The notes below the pieces were generated by a model. It did not search any database, was not told the DNA's origin, and saw only the letters and a list, made by a program, of their open reading frames with translations. A stretch of DNA of 64,000 bases from NCBI RefSeq assembly GCF_004341515.1, contig NZ_SLZF01000003.1, forward strand, positions 434,001-498,000. Reading direction: 5' to 3'. This DNA comes from Allobosea sp. BK604. GTDB lineage: Bacteria > Pseudomonadota > Alphaproteobacteria > Rhizobiales > Beijerinckiaceae. The translations under genes and the position numbers were made by a program. The first letter of the stretch is position 1; each line of letters begins with the position of its first letter. Below, one piece after another: positions 1-8,286 of the stretch.

Positions 1-287
1 CGCTGATCCTGCCGACCTGCGTCGTCAAGTTCACCCGGACCGCCCATAGCGAGCTGATCCACGAATTCACCAACATCCTGCTGGAAACCGAGAGCCAGAA
101 TTTTGCGGCGCAGCCGCCCTATTATTTCGGCACCGTGGTCAAGGGCATCGTGCCGCCGGCCGGCGCCGCCGCCTATCTGCCCTCGACGCCCGAGGAGATC
201 GCCTCGATGACCTCGGTCGACTGGCCGAAAGTGGCGCCGAACCGCGGCAAGATCGTCGAGGCCTTCGACCGGATGTTCGCAGGGTGA
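1..287 (+). CDS. ABC transporter substrate-binding protein, 3' end (partial)
   Basis: Only the last 94 codons are present, read from position 3 to the TGA at 285-287. The fragment ends in a helical tail (VDWPKVAPNRGKIVEAFDRM) like the C-terminus of periplasmic binding proteins of the spermidine/putrescine or Fe3+ type. The stop overlaps the GTG start of the PotA-like ATPase (GTGA), and two permeases follow, so it is most likely the binding protein of that importer. Ligand and N-terminus lie outside the window. The family call rests mainly on operon position. Confidence 0.75.
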   Translation, partial: LILPTCVVKFTRTAHSELIHEFTNILLETESQNFAAQPPYYFGTVVKGIVPPAGAAAYLPSTPEEIASMTSVDWPKVAPNRGKIVEAFDRMFAG

Positions 288-1378
288 ACGTGGCGGCCGA
301 TGTCATCGACATGAAGACCGGCGCCCCGCGGTCCGCCCCGGTCGTCGATATTCGCGGAGCTGTGAAGCGCTTCGCCGATCTCACAGTGCTCGACCGCTGC
401 TCGCTCTCCGCTCAAGAGGGAGAGATCCTGACGCTGCTCGGCCCGTCCGGCTGCGGCAAGACCACGCTGCTGCGTTGCATCGCCGGATTCCTGACGCCGG
501 ATGCGGGCGAGATCCTGATCGACGGCAAGGATACCGTGCCGGTGCCGGTCAACCGCCGCTCGGTCGGCGTTGTCTTCCAGAGCTATGCGCTGTTCCCGCA
601 CCTGACGGTCGCCCGCAATGTCGCCTATGGGCTGAAGATGCGTGGCATGCCCGCCGCGGAGATCGAGACGCGCGTCACGACCGCGCTCGCGACCGTATCG
701 CTCACCGGCTTCGAGGGGCGCTATCCGAGCCAGCTCTCCGGCGGCCAGCAGCAGCGTGTCGCCATCGCCCGCGTGCTGGTGCTGGAGCCACGCGTGCTCC
801 TGCTCGACGAGCCGTTCAACGCGCTCGACGCCAAGCTGCGCGGCTCGATGCAGATGGAGCTGCGCCAGCTCATCAAGCGGCTCGGCATCACCGCGATCTT
901 CGTCACGCACGACCAGGAAGAGGCGCTGACGATGAGCGACCGCATTGCCGTGATGCGAACCGGCAAGGTCGAGCAGTTCGGCACGCCCGAGGAGATCTTC
1001 GACCGGCCGGCCAATGCCTATGTCGCCGATTTCGTCGGCGCCTCGAATTTCTGGGACGGCTATGCCAGCGGCGGCCGTGTCGTGTTGCCGGACGGGCAGA
1101 CGGTCGCGACCGGGCTCTCCGGCGAGGTCCGCGTGATGATCCGCCCGCATAATCTCGCGCTGCGCCCGGCCGGGCCGCAGGCCTCGTCCTGGACCGGCAC
1201 CATCCGATTCCGCCGCCATGTCGGCGCGCTGATGGAGTACGAGATCGGACTCGACGGCGAGCACGGCCTGCGCGCGCTCGCCTTGCGCGACGGCAGCACC
1301 GCGTCGCTCGCCGCCGGCGACAAGGTTTCGCTGACCTTGCGCGATGCCGCCGGCTGCATCGTCTTCCCGCGCTCATGA
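284..1378 (+). CDS. ABC importer ATPase, PotA/FbpC type
   Basis: This 364-residue cytoplasmic ATPase powers an importer of the spermidine/putrescine class. It has Walker [10 protein letters not shown] near residue 56, signature LSGGQQQR near 153, Walker B VLLLDEPF and H-loop [10 protein letters not shown]-terminal TOBE-like region (about 280-360) is usual for regulated import ATPases. The GTG start overlaps the upstream stop by GTGA; an in-frame ATG at 311 is the alternative. Its stop overlaps the next permease by ATGA, so the genes are translationally coupled. Family assignment is secure; the substrate is unknown, but downstream genes suggest a small nitrogen compound. Confidence 0.93.
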   Translation: MNVAADVIDMKTGAPRSAPVVDIRGAVKRFADLTVLDRCSLSAQEGEILTLLGPSGCGKTTLLRCIAGFLTPDAGEILIDGKDTVPVPVNRRSVGVVFQSYALFPHLTVARNVAYGLKMRGMPAAEIETRVTTALATVSLTGFEGRYPSQLSGGQQQRVAIARVLVLEPRVLLLDEPFNALDAKLRGSMQMELRQLIKRLGITAIFVTHDQEEALTMSDRIAVMRTGKVEQFGTPEEIFDRPANAYVADFVGASNFWDGYASGGRVVLPDGQTVATGLSGEVRVMIRPHNLALRPAGPQASSWTGTIRFRRHVGALMEYEIGLDGEHGLRALALRDGSTASLAAGDKVSLTLRDAAGCIVFPRS

Positions 1379-2277
1379 CCAGGTCGCTGCCCCGCCGCCT
1401 GCTAGACGAGATCCTGTCCGGGAGCGGGATCTGGCCGGCCGTGCCGGCGATCGTCGTGCTCCTCGTCGTCGCCGTGATCCCGTTCGCGATCCTGCTCTCG
1501 CTCGGCTTCTCCGAGATCACGGTGGCGCGCGGCGTCATCGTCTCGCAGGACTTTTCCCTGCGCTATCTCACGACGGCGCTCACCGACCCGCTCTACCACA
1601 CCACCTTCCAGCGCTCGCTGACGCTGGCGCTGATGACGACCTTCTTCTGCGTGCTGCTCGGCTACCCGGTCGCCTATCTCTTCCTGATCGGGAAGCCCTG
1701 GGTCCGGCGCGTCATCCTGGTGCTGACCATCGCGCCGATCCTGACCAGCGGCATCGTGCGCACCTATGCCTGGATCATCATCCTGGGCGGTCGCGGCGTG
1801 GTGAACAGCGTGCTCCTCGATCTCGGGCTGATCTCGGCGCCCTTGCGCATCATCAACACGCAATGGGCCGTGGTAATCGGCATGGTGCAGGTGCATCTGC
1901 CGGTGATGATCCTGCCGCTGATCGCGGTGATGAGCCGGCACGACCGGCGGCTCGACGAGGCCTCGGCCAATCTCGGCGCGAGCCGGCTCGGTACGCTCTG
2001 GAACGTCGTGCTGCCGCTCAGCATCGGCGGGCTCGGCACCGGGGCGGCGCTGGTCTTCACGCTGAGCTACACGACCTTCGTCGTGCCGCAACTGCTCGGC
2101 GGCGGCAATTATCTCAATGCCGCGACGATGATCTACGAGCAGGTGGTCTATTCACTCGAATGGAGCAAGGGCGCGGTGACCGCGCTGATCCTGATGAGCA
2201 CCTGCCTGATCGTGCTCCTGATCTTCGCCTGGCTGACCAATCTGGGCACACGCTGGACAAGGGTCGCGCAGCGATGA
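1375..2277 (+). CDS. ABC importer permease, PotB type
   Basis: This is a 300-residue integral membrane permease with about six hydrophobic segments. It carries the EAA loop (DEASANLGASRLGTL, near residue 195) that docks on the ATPase. The first membrane segment lies at about 20-42, and a large periplasmic loop precedes the second, as in PotB. ATG 1375 overlaps the ATPase stop and its own stop overlaps the next permease start, placing it inside a tightly coupled operon. It forms the channel with the 2274 permease. The imported compound cannot be deduced. Confidence 0.92.
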   Translation: MTRSLPRRLLDEILSGSGIWPAVPAIVVLLVVAVIPFAILLSLGFSEITVARGVIVSQDFSLRYLTTALTDPLYHTTFQRSLTLALMTTFFCVLLGYPVAYLFLIGKPWVRRVILVLTIAPILTSGIVRTYAWIIILGGRGVVNSVLLDLGLISAPLRIINTQWAVVIGMVQVHLPVMILPLIAVMSRHDRRLDEASANLGASRLGTLWNVVLPLSIGGLGTGAALVFTLSYTTFVVPQLLGGGNYLNAATMIYEQVVYSLEWSKGAVTALILMSTCLIVLLIFAWLTNLGTRWTRVAQR

Positions 2278-3092
2278 CCACCGGTTTCCACAGGGCGGAG
2301 CTTCTCGACAGGCTGGGCATCGGCGTCATCGTCGCGCTGGCCGTGATCGCGCTGGCACTGCTGCTGCTGCCGGCGGCGATCGTCGTGATCATGTCCTTCG
2401 ACACGCGCGGCTATATCAGCTTCCCACCGGCGGGCTTCACCCTCGACTGGTACTACAAGGTCTTCAACCAGCCGGTGCTGGTCAACGCGATGCTGACCAG
2501 CATCAAGGTCGGCGTCTACGTGACCCTGCTCTGCATCGCGCTCGGCGTGCCCACCGCGCTCGCCTGCGTCCGTGGCGATTTCCGGGGGGCGACGGCGCTG
2601 TCGGTCTTCGTCCTGGTGCCGCATATGGTGCCGGGCATCGTGCTCGGCGTCGCCGTGCTCTTCGCCGGCGCGCTGTTCGGCATCGGTCCCTCGATCTGGC
2701 TGCAGTCGATCTCGCTCGCGACCTATGTCATGGCCGTGATGGTGCGCACGGTGATGGCCCGCCTGCAGCGGCTCGACCCGTTGCTGGAGCAGGCTTCGGC
2801 CAATCTCGGCGCGACACGCTGGCAGACCTTCCGGACGGTCACCCTGCCGCTGCTGCTGCCGGCGATCCTCGCCGGCGCTGTCTTCACCTTCATCGAGGGC
2901 TTCGACAACCTCTCGGTGACGATCTTCACCCATGGCTATCGCGACCGGCCGCTGCCGGTCGAGCTGCTCGCCATCGTGCAGAACACCAATTCGCCGCTGG
3001 TCGCGGCGGTGTCGAGCGTGCAGATCCTGCTCGCCATGCTGGCGCTGGGCGTGATCTCACTGACCATCGGCCTCGACCGGGTCAACGAGTAG
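2274..3092 (+). CDS. ABC importer permease, PotC type
   Basis: This 272-residue permease is the second channel subunit. ATG 2274 overlaps the preceding TGA by four bases, and the protein then opens with a cytoplasmic N-terminus and a membrane helix at about 15-37. The reading frame stays open upstream but that extension is out-of-frame coding of the previous gene. The EAA motif (LEQASANLGATRWQTF) is near residue 180. It is the last transport gene before a 69-base gap and a hydrolase, and is likely cotranscribed with it. Confidence 0.92.
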   Translation: MTTGFHRAELLDRLGIGVIVALAVIALALLLLPAAIVVIMSFDTRGYISFPPAGFTLDWYYKVFNQPVLVNAMLTSIKVGVYVTLLCIALGVPTALACVRGDFRGATALSVFVLVPHMVPGIVLGVAVLFAGALFGIGPSIWLQSISLATYVMAVMVRTVMARLQRLDPLLEQASANLGATRWQTFRTVTLPLLLPAILAGAVFTFIEGFDNLSVTIFTHGYRDRPLPVELLAIVQNTNSPLVAAVSSVQILLAMLALGVISLTIGLDRVNE

Positions 3093-3161
3093 CGCGAGGC
3101 GCATCCGGGCAGGGCGGCAGCGTCGATTGCCTGCCAACCCCGCTTTAATAGAGTCCGAGCC

Positions 3162-4088
3162 ATGACCGACCGCGCCACGATCGACCGCGACCTCCGGGGC
3201 TATGCCGGAACCTGGCCGGACCTGACCTGGCCGAATGGCGGCAAGCTCGCCGTGTCGGTGGTGATCAATTTCGAAGAGGGCGCCGAACTCCAGGTCGGCG
3301 ACGGCGATGCTCGCTCCGAGCCGATGGGCGAGGTGATCAGCGTCGTGCCCGCAGGCAAGCGCGACCAGGGCCAGGAGCAGATCTTCGCCTATGGCACCCG
3401 CGCGGGACTCTGGCGCATGCTGCACGCGCTCGACGAAACGAAGCTGCCGGCGACGATCTTCTTTTGCGGCCGTGCCGTCGAACGCTCGCCGGACTTGGCG
3501 CGGCTCGTCGTTGCCCGCGGCCACGAGCCCGCGGTGCATGGCTGGCGGTGGCGCCCGCATGCCGATTACGACACGCGCGAGGCCGAGGCGGCCGATCTCG
3601 ATCGGGCGACCGAGGTCATCGCGGCCGCGACCGGGGTTCGTCCCGTCGGTTTCTTCTGCCGCGGCGGCGAGAGCCCATGGACACGGGCGCTGCTCGCGGA
3701 GCGCGGCTTCCTCTACGGCTCGAACGGCTTCGACGACGACCTGCCCTATTGGGACGAGCCCGTTCCTGGCAGGCCGCTGCTGATCGTGCCCTACGCGCTC
3801 GACAGCAACGATATGAAGTTCTTCCATCCCAACGGCTTCGTGCGGGCGCAGGAGATGGTCGACTACGTCACCGACGCGCTCGACGTCCTCGAGCAGGAGG
3901 CGGCGCGCGACCTGCCGCGCCTGCTCAATCTCGGCTTCCATTTGCGTATCGTCGGCCGGCCGGCCCGCTTCGCCGCCTTCCGCGACATCATGCGGCTCCT
4001 GGCGAGCCGCCGTGACCGGCTCTGGATCGCGACGCGGGCCGAAATTGCGCGAGCCTTCGCTGCTTCCGTGCCGCCGGAGGCCCGCTGA
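3162..4088 (+). CDS. Polysaccharide deacetylase-family hydrolase, PuuE (allantoinase)-like
   Basis: This 308-residue NodB-fold protein resembles the metal-independent allantoinase PuuE subgroup. It has the early motif VVINFEEGAE (about 30), the central HGWRW (about 126) and a conserved FHLRIVGRPAR segment near the C-terminus. Known PuuE opens the hydantoin ring of allantoin; here hydrolysis of a cyclic amide or ureide is inferred. It sits between an ABC importer and a hydantoin racemase-like gene, which fits that reading. No signal peptide is visible, so it should be cytoplasmic. It is clearly more divergent than the second PuuE-like gene at 7262. Confidence 0.8.
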   Translation: MTDRATIDRDLRGYAGTWPDLTWPNGGKLAVSVVINFEEGAELQVGDGDARSEPMGEVISVVPAGKRDQGQEQIFAYGTRAGLWRMLHALDETKLPATIFFCGRAVERSPDLARLVVARGHEPAVHGWRWRPHADYDTREAEAADLDRATEVIAAATGVRPVGFFCRGGESPWTRALLAERGFLYGSNGFDDDLPYWDEPVPGRPLLIVPYALDSNDMKFFHPNGFVRAQEMVDYVTDALDVLEQEAARDLPRLLNLGFHLRIVGRPARFAAFRDIMRLLASRRDRLWIATRAEIARAFAASVPPEAR

Positions 4089-4738
4089 TGCTGCGCCTTG
4101 TCCTGATCAACCCGAATACCAATACCGCCACGACCGAGACCATGCGCGCGATCGCACAGGAAGCGGCGCCGGCCGATATACGGATCGAGGGCATGACTGT
4201 GGCCCACGGCGCGCCACTGATCACCGACGCAACTGCGCTCTCCGTCGCGGCCGGGGCTGTGGCCGAACTGGCGGAAGGGCTGCTCGCCGACCGGCCGGCC
4301 GGCGTGATCGTCTCGGCCTTCGGGGACCCTGGCCTCGGCGCTCTGCGCGAGCGCCTGCCATGTCCGGTCACTGGCATCGCAGAGGCCGGGATGCTCGAAG
4401 CGGCCGAAGGCGGACGCGCCTTTGCGGTGGTGACGACGACGCCGGATCTCGTCAGTTCGATTGCGGCCAAGGCGCAAGCCTATGGCCATGCGCAGAGCTT
4501 CCGCGGCGTGACGCTGACAAAGGGCGAGGTCCATGCGGTGATGAGCGATCCGCAGCGGCTCGTCGAGGCGCTCGCCGAAGCATGCGCGGAGGCGATCGAG
4601 CGGCTGGGGGCGCAGGCACTTGTGATCGGAGGCGGGCCGCTTGCGCTCGCCGCAAAGGCGTTGGAGGCGCGCTTCCCCGTGCCGCTGATCGCGCCGATCC
4701 CGGCTGCCGTCAGGCTGACCTTGAAGCGCTCGGGCTAG
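4088..4738 (+). CDS. Asp/Glu/hydantoin racemase-family protein
   Basis: This 216-residue protein begins LRLVLINPNTNTATTE, the phosphate-or-carboxylate binding opening of hydantoin racemases and related two-cysteine isomerases. A conserved GLGALRERLPCPVTG segment carries one candidate catalytic Cys (CPVTG). In the second half the usual Cys in the VIGGGPLA region appears to be Gly, unlike the paralogue at 55000, so activity could differ. ATG overlaps the deacetylase stop (TGATG), so it is the last gene of the plus-strand operon. Hydantoin racemase or a decarboxylase of the same fold are both possible. Confidence 0.8.
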   Translation: MLRLVLINPNTNTATTETMRAIAQEAAPADIRIEGMTVAHGAPLITDATALSVAAGAVAELAEGLLADRPAGVIVSAFGDPGLGALRERLPCPVTGIAEAGMLEAAEGGRAFAVVTTTPDLVSSIAAKAQAYGHAQSFRGVTLTKGEVHAVMSDPQRLVEALAEACAEAIERLGAQALVIGGGPLALAAKALEARFPVPLIAPIPAAVRLTLKRSG

Positions 4739-6273
4739 AACCGTCCGCTCGGCCGGTAATGCGGCTCGTCGCCGAGCCCGTCGAGATAACCATCATAGAA
4801 GCTGCGGACATGCGGCATCACCGCTTCCGCGAGCGCGATGCGCTCGCGCTCGGCCGGCGTTTTCGGTTTCGCCAGTGCCTCGGCGATGCCTTCAAGCACC
4901 GCCTCCCTGTTCACGCGCGTGAAGCGCCGCTCGCGATACACCCAGTCGCCCCCGATCATGACGCTGTGCACGGCCCTCGATTTGGCTCGCTGGACCAGCA
5001 CGTCGACGAAGCCGAGCGCATCATCCTGATAGGGGAAGGTCACGTCCTTCCAGTCGAACAGCACGAGATCGGCCGCCATGCCTGGCGTGAGCCGGCCGAT
5101 CTGTCCGGCGAAGGGCGTCGTCGCGGCGCCATGCTCCGTCGCCATGCGCAGCACCTGCGCCGGCGTGGGATGCGGCGCATCGATGCCCGGCTCGCGATGG
5201 GCGCGCAGCACGAGCCGCATTTCCTGCAGCATGTCGCGATCGTCGTTGATGCCGGCCTCGTCGATGCCGATCGCGACCGGAATGCCCTGCGCCAGGAAGC
5301 GATTGACCGGCGCGACACCGCTCTTGAGGCGAAAATTCGAGCTGCAATTATGGCAGACGCGCGTGCCGCTATGGGCGCAAAGCTCGATATCGGCCTCGCT
5401 CATCCAGACGCCGTGGCCGATGGTGAAATGCGGCCCGAGCAGTCCGAGCTTGTCCAGATAGGCCAGCGCCGAGCCGCCAGTGCGCTTCCTGGCATAGGCC
5501 TTCTGATAGGGCGTCTCCAGCACATGCATATGCATCGGCATGCCGGTGCGGCGTGACAGGTCGCCCGCGGTTTCCAGGGCCTTGTCCGAGAGCCAGTGCA
5601 GGTTCGAGGGCGCGACCTGAATGCGGATAAGCCGGTCCGTGCCATGGCGCCGGAACAGTTCCTCGAAAACGGCGACCTGATCCGCCAGCGGCACGGTGAA
5701 GCGCTCGAAATAGGCCCGCATCGCCGGCACCAGCTCATCGGGCAGGCGCGCGACGAAATCCCGATCGGCCTCGTAGACGAGGCGGTTCTGGTCGCGCAGC
5801 GCCATTGAATAGGAGGCGCGCATGCCCACCGCACGATAGGCCGAGATCACTTTTTCAGCGGCGGCAATGATATCGTCCGGAGTGCCCGGCGCGCGCGAGT
5901 GCAGATGCTGAACCGTGGTGACTCCGCTCGCGATCATCTCGAAGGCCGAAAACAGCGTGTCGGCGTGGAGATCGACATCGCGCAGGGCGAGGCGGCTGGC
6001 GAACCAGAGCTCGAGCGGATGGTCGGGCGAGCCGAGCTGGAGCGGAGTCAGCCCGACATGATGGTGCGAATTGACGAAGCCGGGCGTGACCGCGAAGCCG
6101 GCGCCACCGGAGATGTCAGCCTCGGGATAGCGTGCCCTGAGGTCAGCAACAGGTCCAATAGCGCGGATCATGCCGTCGACGCAGACGATGCCGGCATCAC
6201 CGTGCAGGATCGGCTCGCCCGCCGGGTCAAAACCTTCGAGCAGGGTCGCGCCCCAGACGATGCGGGTGGACAT
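4735..6273 (-). CDS. Metal-dependent amidohydrolase (TrzA/AtzB/SsnA-like deaminase)
   Basis: This 512-residue TIM-barrel amidohydrolase has the full ligand set: NSHHHVG near residue 60, HMHVLE near 238, GHGVWM near 280 and the catalytic IGIDEAGINDD near 330. The family includes 8-oxoguanine deaminase, hydroxyatrazine hydrolase and related aminohydrolases of N-heterocycles. The frame is open to 6375, but the extra residues come from a palindromic repeat; ATG 6273 (MSTRIVWGATLLEG) is the natural family start. It is the last gene of the minus-strand operon. Its stop and that of the convergent racemase share the bases CTAG. Confidence 0.88.
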   Translation of the reverse strand: MSTRIVWGATLLEGFDPAGEPILHGDAGIVCVDGMIRAIGPVADLRARYPEADISGGAGFAVTPGFVNSHHHVGLTPLQLGSPDHPLELWFASRLALRDVDLHADTLFSAFEMIASGVTTVQHLHSRAPGTPDDIIAAAEKVISAYRAVGMRASYSMALRDQNRLVYEADRDFVARLPDELVPAMRAYFERFTVPLADQVAVFEELFRRHGTDRLIRIQVAPSNLHWLSDKALETAGDLSRRTGMPMHMHVLETPYQKAYARKRTGGSALAYLDKLGLLGPHFTIGHGVWMSEADIELCAHSGTRVCHNCSSNFRLKSGVAPVNRFLAQGIPVAIGIDEAGINDDRDMLQEMRLVLRAHREPGIDAPHPTPAQVLRMATEHGAATTPFAGQIGRLTPGMAADLVLFDWKDVTFPYQDDALGFVDVLVQRAKSRAVHSVMIGGDWVYRERRFTRVNREAVLEGIAEALAKPKTPAERERIALAEAVMPHVRSFYDGYLDGLGDEPHYRPSGRF

Positions 6274-6300
6274 ATACAAGCACTCCAAAACGCCCCGTGT

Positions 6301-6389
6301 CGTCATGGTCGGGCTTGTCCCGACCATCCACGTCTTCCCTTCATCCACGTTGCAAGACGTGGATGCTCGCCACAAGGGCGAGCATGACG
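6301..6389. repeat. Nested palindromic repeat (cruciform-like)
   Basis: The element begins CGTCATG and ends CATGACG. Inside these arms lie two separate hairpins, GTCGGGCTTGTCCCGAC and CTCGCCACAAGGGCGAG, and a 12-base arm pair CATCCACGTCTT / AAGACGTGGATG. It fills the gap between the amidohydrolase start and the NHL gene stop. This is the architecture of dispersed REP/BIME-like elements of Hyphomicrobiales. It could act as an mRNA processing or attenuation site inside the operon. The palindromes are seen directly; dispersal is inferred. Confidence 0.85.
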
Positions 6390-6396
6390 GGGACGG

Positions 6397-7248
6397 CTAA
6401 CCCAACCGACGCAGCCGCGTGATCCGGCTCGGATTGCCCTCGGCCAGCAGGATATCGCCATTTGGCGTGCCGAACAGGCCATGCGCGCCATTCAGCATCG
6501 GCCGGCAGCGCCCGAGGCGCTCGCCGTTCGGGCCGATCTTCTGCAAGCTCGGCACCATGTCGGTGACATAGGCGTTGCCATCCTCGTCGCCCCAGATCGC
6601 CATCGGCTGGTAGAGATCGCCCCAACTCGCGAGATGCTCGCCCTCGCGGTCGAAGACCTGGACGCGGTTGAGCGTGCGGTCGACCACCACGACGCGGCCA
6701 TCGGCGAAGGTCCAGAGCGCATGCGGCCAGCCGAACTGCCCGTCGCCGGAGCCGTGTCCGCCCCAGCTCTGGATCAGCTCGCCCTCGGCCGTGAACCGAT
6801 GCACCAGGCTCGCCGCATAGCCGTCCGAGACATAGATCTCGCCCCAGGCCGAGACATGCACGTCGGTCGGGTGGTTGAAGGGCGAGAGCGGCTCGCCGCG
6901 CCGGCCGATCCCGCCAAGGCGCTCGCCCGTGGCGGAGAAGACGATCACCTCGTGCATGTCGCGGTCGACCGCGAGGATGCGGCCTTTCGCATCCGCCGTC
7001 AGGTAATGGGAATCGGCGATGCTGGCGCCGCCCCAGCCGGTCAGGTAATTGCCCTCCGGATCGAGTTCGATCACGCGCGGATCGTCGGGATGCACCAGCG
7101 GGTCGTGCCGAAGCATCACGAAGACATGGCCGCGCCGATCGACGGTCACGTCGGTGACGAAGCCGCTGTTCTTCGGCCAGGAGCCGAAGGGGCGCTCGAC
7201 GCGGTAGCGTGCGCCGCCGAGCGCGACGATCAGGTCATGCGAAGCCAA
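6397..7248 (-). CDS. NHL-repeat six-bladed beta-propeller protein
   Basis: This 283-residue protein is built of NHL-type blades with recurring motifs such as HPTDVHVSAWGEIYVSDGY and VVVVDRTLNRVQVFDREG. It resembles the peptidyl-hydroxyglycine lyase-like propellers often found beside amidohydrolases. No signal peptide is evident. TTG 7248 is the only start that keeps the conserved N-terminus (ASHDLIVALGG) and it lies 13 bases after the upstream stop; the nearby ATGs are out of frame. A role as an accessory lyase or substrate-handling protein is possible, but none can be assigned. Confidence 0.8.
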   Translation of the reverse strand: MASHDLIVALGGARYRVERPFGSWPKNSGFVTDVTVDRRGHVFVMLRHDPLVHPDDPRVIELDPEGNYLTGWGGASIADSHYLTADAKGRILAVDRDMHEVIVFSATGERLGGIGRRGEPLSPFNHPTDVHVSAWGEIYVSDGYAASLVHRFTAEGELIQSWGGHGSGDGQFGWPHALWTFADGRVVVVDRTLNRVQVFDREGEHLASWGDLYQPMAIWGDEDGNAYVTDMVPSLQKIGPNGERLGRCRPMLNGAHGLFGTPNGDILLAEGNPSRITRLRRLG

Positions 7249-7261
7249 GGCGTGCCATCCT

Positions 7262-8182
7262 TCAGGCCGTGCGGCCGGAGAAAGGGTGAGTCTTCGCCCA
7301 ATGCTTGGCGATGTCGAGCCGCCGTGTCACCCAGACGCCCTCGTGCTTCTGCACATAGTCGAGAAAGCGGGCGAGGCCGGCGGCGCGAGCCGGATGGCCG
7401 ATCAGGCGCATGTGCAGGCCGACGGACATCATCTTCGGCTGGGTCGCGCCCTCCGCGTAGAGCATGTCGAACGCGTCCTTGTGCCACTCGAAATAATCGT
7501 TCGAGGTGCCGAAGAAGCCCGAGCCGAACTTGCCGTCATTATTGACCAGCGAATAGGGCACGATGAGCTGCGGCTTGCCGTCGACCAGCCGCCAATAGGG
7601 CAGCTCGTCGTCATAGGCGTCGGAATCGTAGAGGAAGCCGCCTTCCTCCATCAGGAGCCTGCGCGTGTTGACGCTGGGCCCGTAGCGGCAATACCAGCCG
7701 AGCGGCCGCTCGCCGACAGTCGCCTCGAGCGATGTGATCGCCCTGGCGATGTGCTCGCGCTCCTCCGCCTCGCTCAGTTCGTAATGCTTGATCCAGCGCC
7801 AGCCATGGCAGCAGACGTCGAAACCCGAGGCCTTGATCGCGGCGGAGGCTTCGGGATTGCGCTCCATCGCCAGCGCGCAGCCGAACACCGTCATCGGCAG
7901 GCCGCGCTCCTGGAACAGCCGCATCAGCCGCCAGAAGCCGACGCGACTGCCATAGGCGAACATGCCCTCGCCGGCGAGGTCGCGCCCCTTCACACCGGTC
8001 GGCAGGCCCGCGGCTTCGGTCAGGCCGATCTCGGTGTAGCCCTCGCCATCCTGCACCGAAGGCTCCGACCCCTCCTCGTAGTTCATTACGAAATTGATCG
8101 CGATGCGGGCGCCGCCCGGCCATTGCGGATCGGGCGGGTTGGCGCCGTAGCCGATCAGGTCGCGGTCATAGGCAGTCGTCAT
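7262..8182 (-). CDS. Allantoinase PuuE-like polysaccharide deacetylase-family protein
   Basis: This 306-residue protein closely matches the PuuE allantoinase pattern: YDRDLIGYGANPPDPQWPGG at the N-terminus, NFVMNYEEGSE, FAYGSRVGFWR, CHGWRWIKHYELSE and GLHMRLIGHPAR. PuuE hydrolyses the hydantoin ring of allantoin without metal. It lies in an importer operon between a permease and the NHL gene. A true uric acid pathway would normally include OHCU decarboxylase and HIU hydrolase, which are absent here, so a related ureide or cyclic amide substrate remains possible. Confidence 0.85.
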   Translation of the reverse strand: MTTAYDRDLIGYGANPPDPQWPGGARIAINFVMNYEEGSEPSVQDGEGYTEIGLTEAAGLPTGVKGRDLAGEGMFAYGSRVGFWRLMRLFQERGLPMTVFGCALAMERNPEASAAIKASGFDVCCHGWRWIKHYELSEAEEREHIARAITSLEATVGERPLGWYCRYGPSVNTRRLLMEEGGFLYDSDAYDDELPYWRLVDGKPQLIVPYSLVNNDGKFGSGFFGTSNDYFEWHKDAFDMLYAEGATQPKMMSVGLHMRLIGHPARAAGLARFLDYVQKHEGVWVTRRLDIAKHWAKTHPFSGRTA

Positions 8183-8195
8183 GGCGGTCTCCTGT

Positions 8196-8273
8196 CGTCA
8201 TTACGGGCGCAGCGAAGCAATCCAGGGGCCTCACGCACTCCTCCTGGATTGCTTCGCTGCGCTCGCAATGACG
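8196..8273. repeat. Palindromic repeat with long imperfect arms
   Basis: Arms of about 31 bases flank a short loop: the left begins CGTCATTACGGGCGCAGCGA and the right is its near-exact reverse complement ending CGCTCGCAATGACG. It separates the PuuE-like gene from the permease at 8287. The outer CGTCAT...ATGACG ends match those of the elements at 6301 and 48062, suggesting one superfamily. A strong RNA hairpin here could reduce expression of the distal operon genes; that effect is inferred. Confidence 0.88.
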
Positions 8274-8286
8274 GGGTTGGTTTGCA

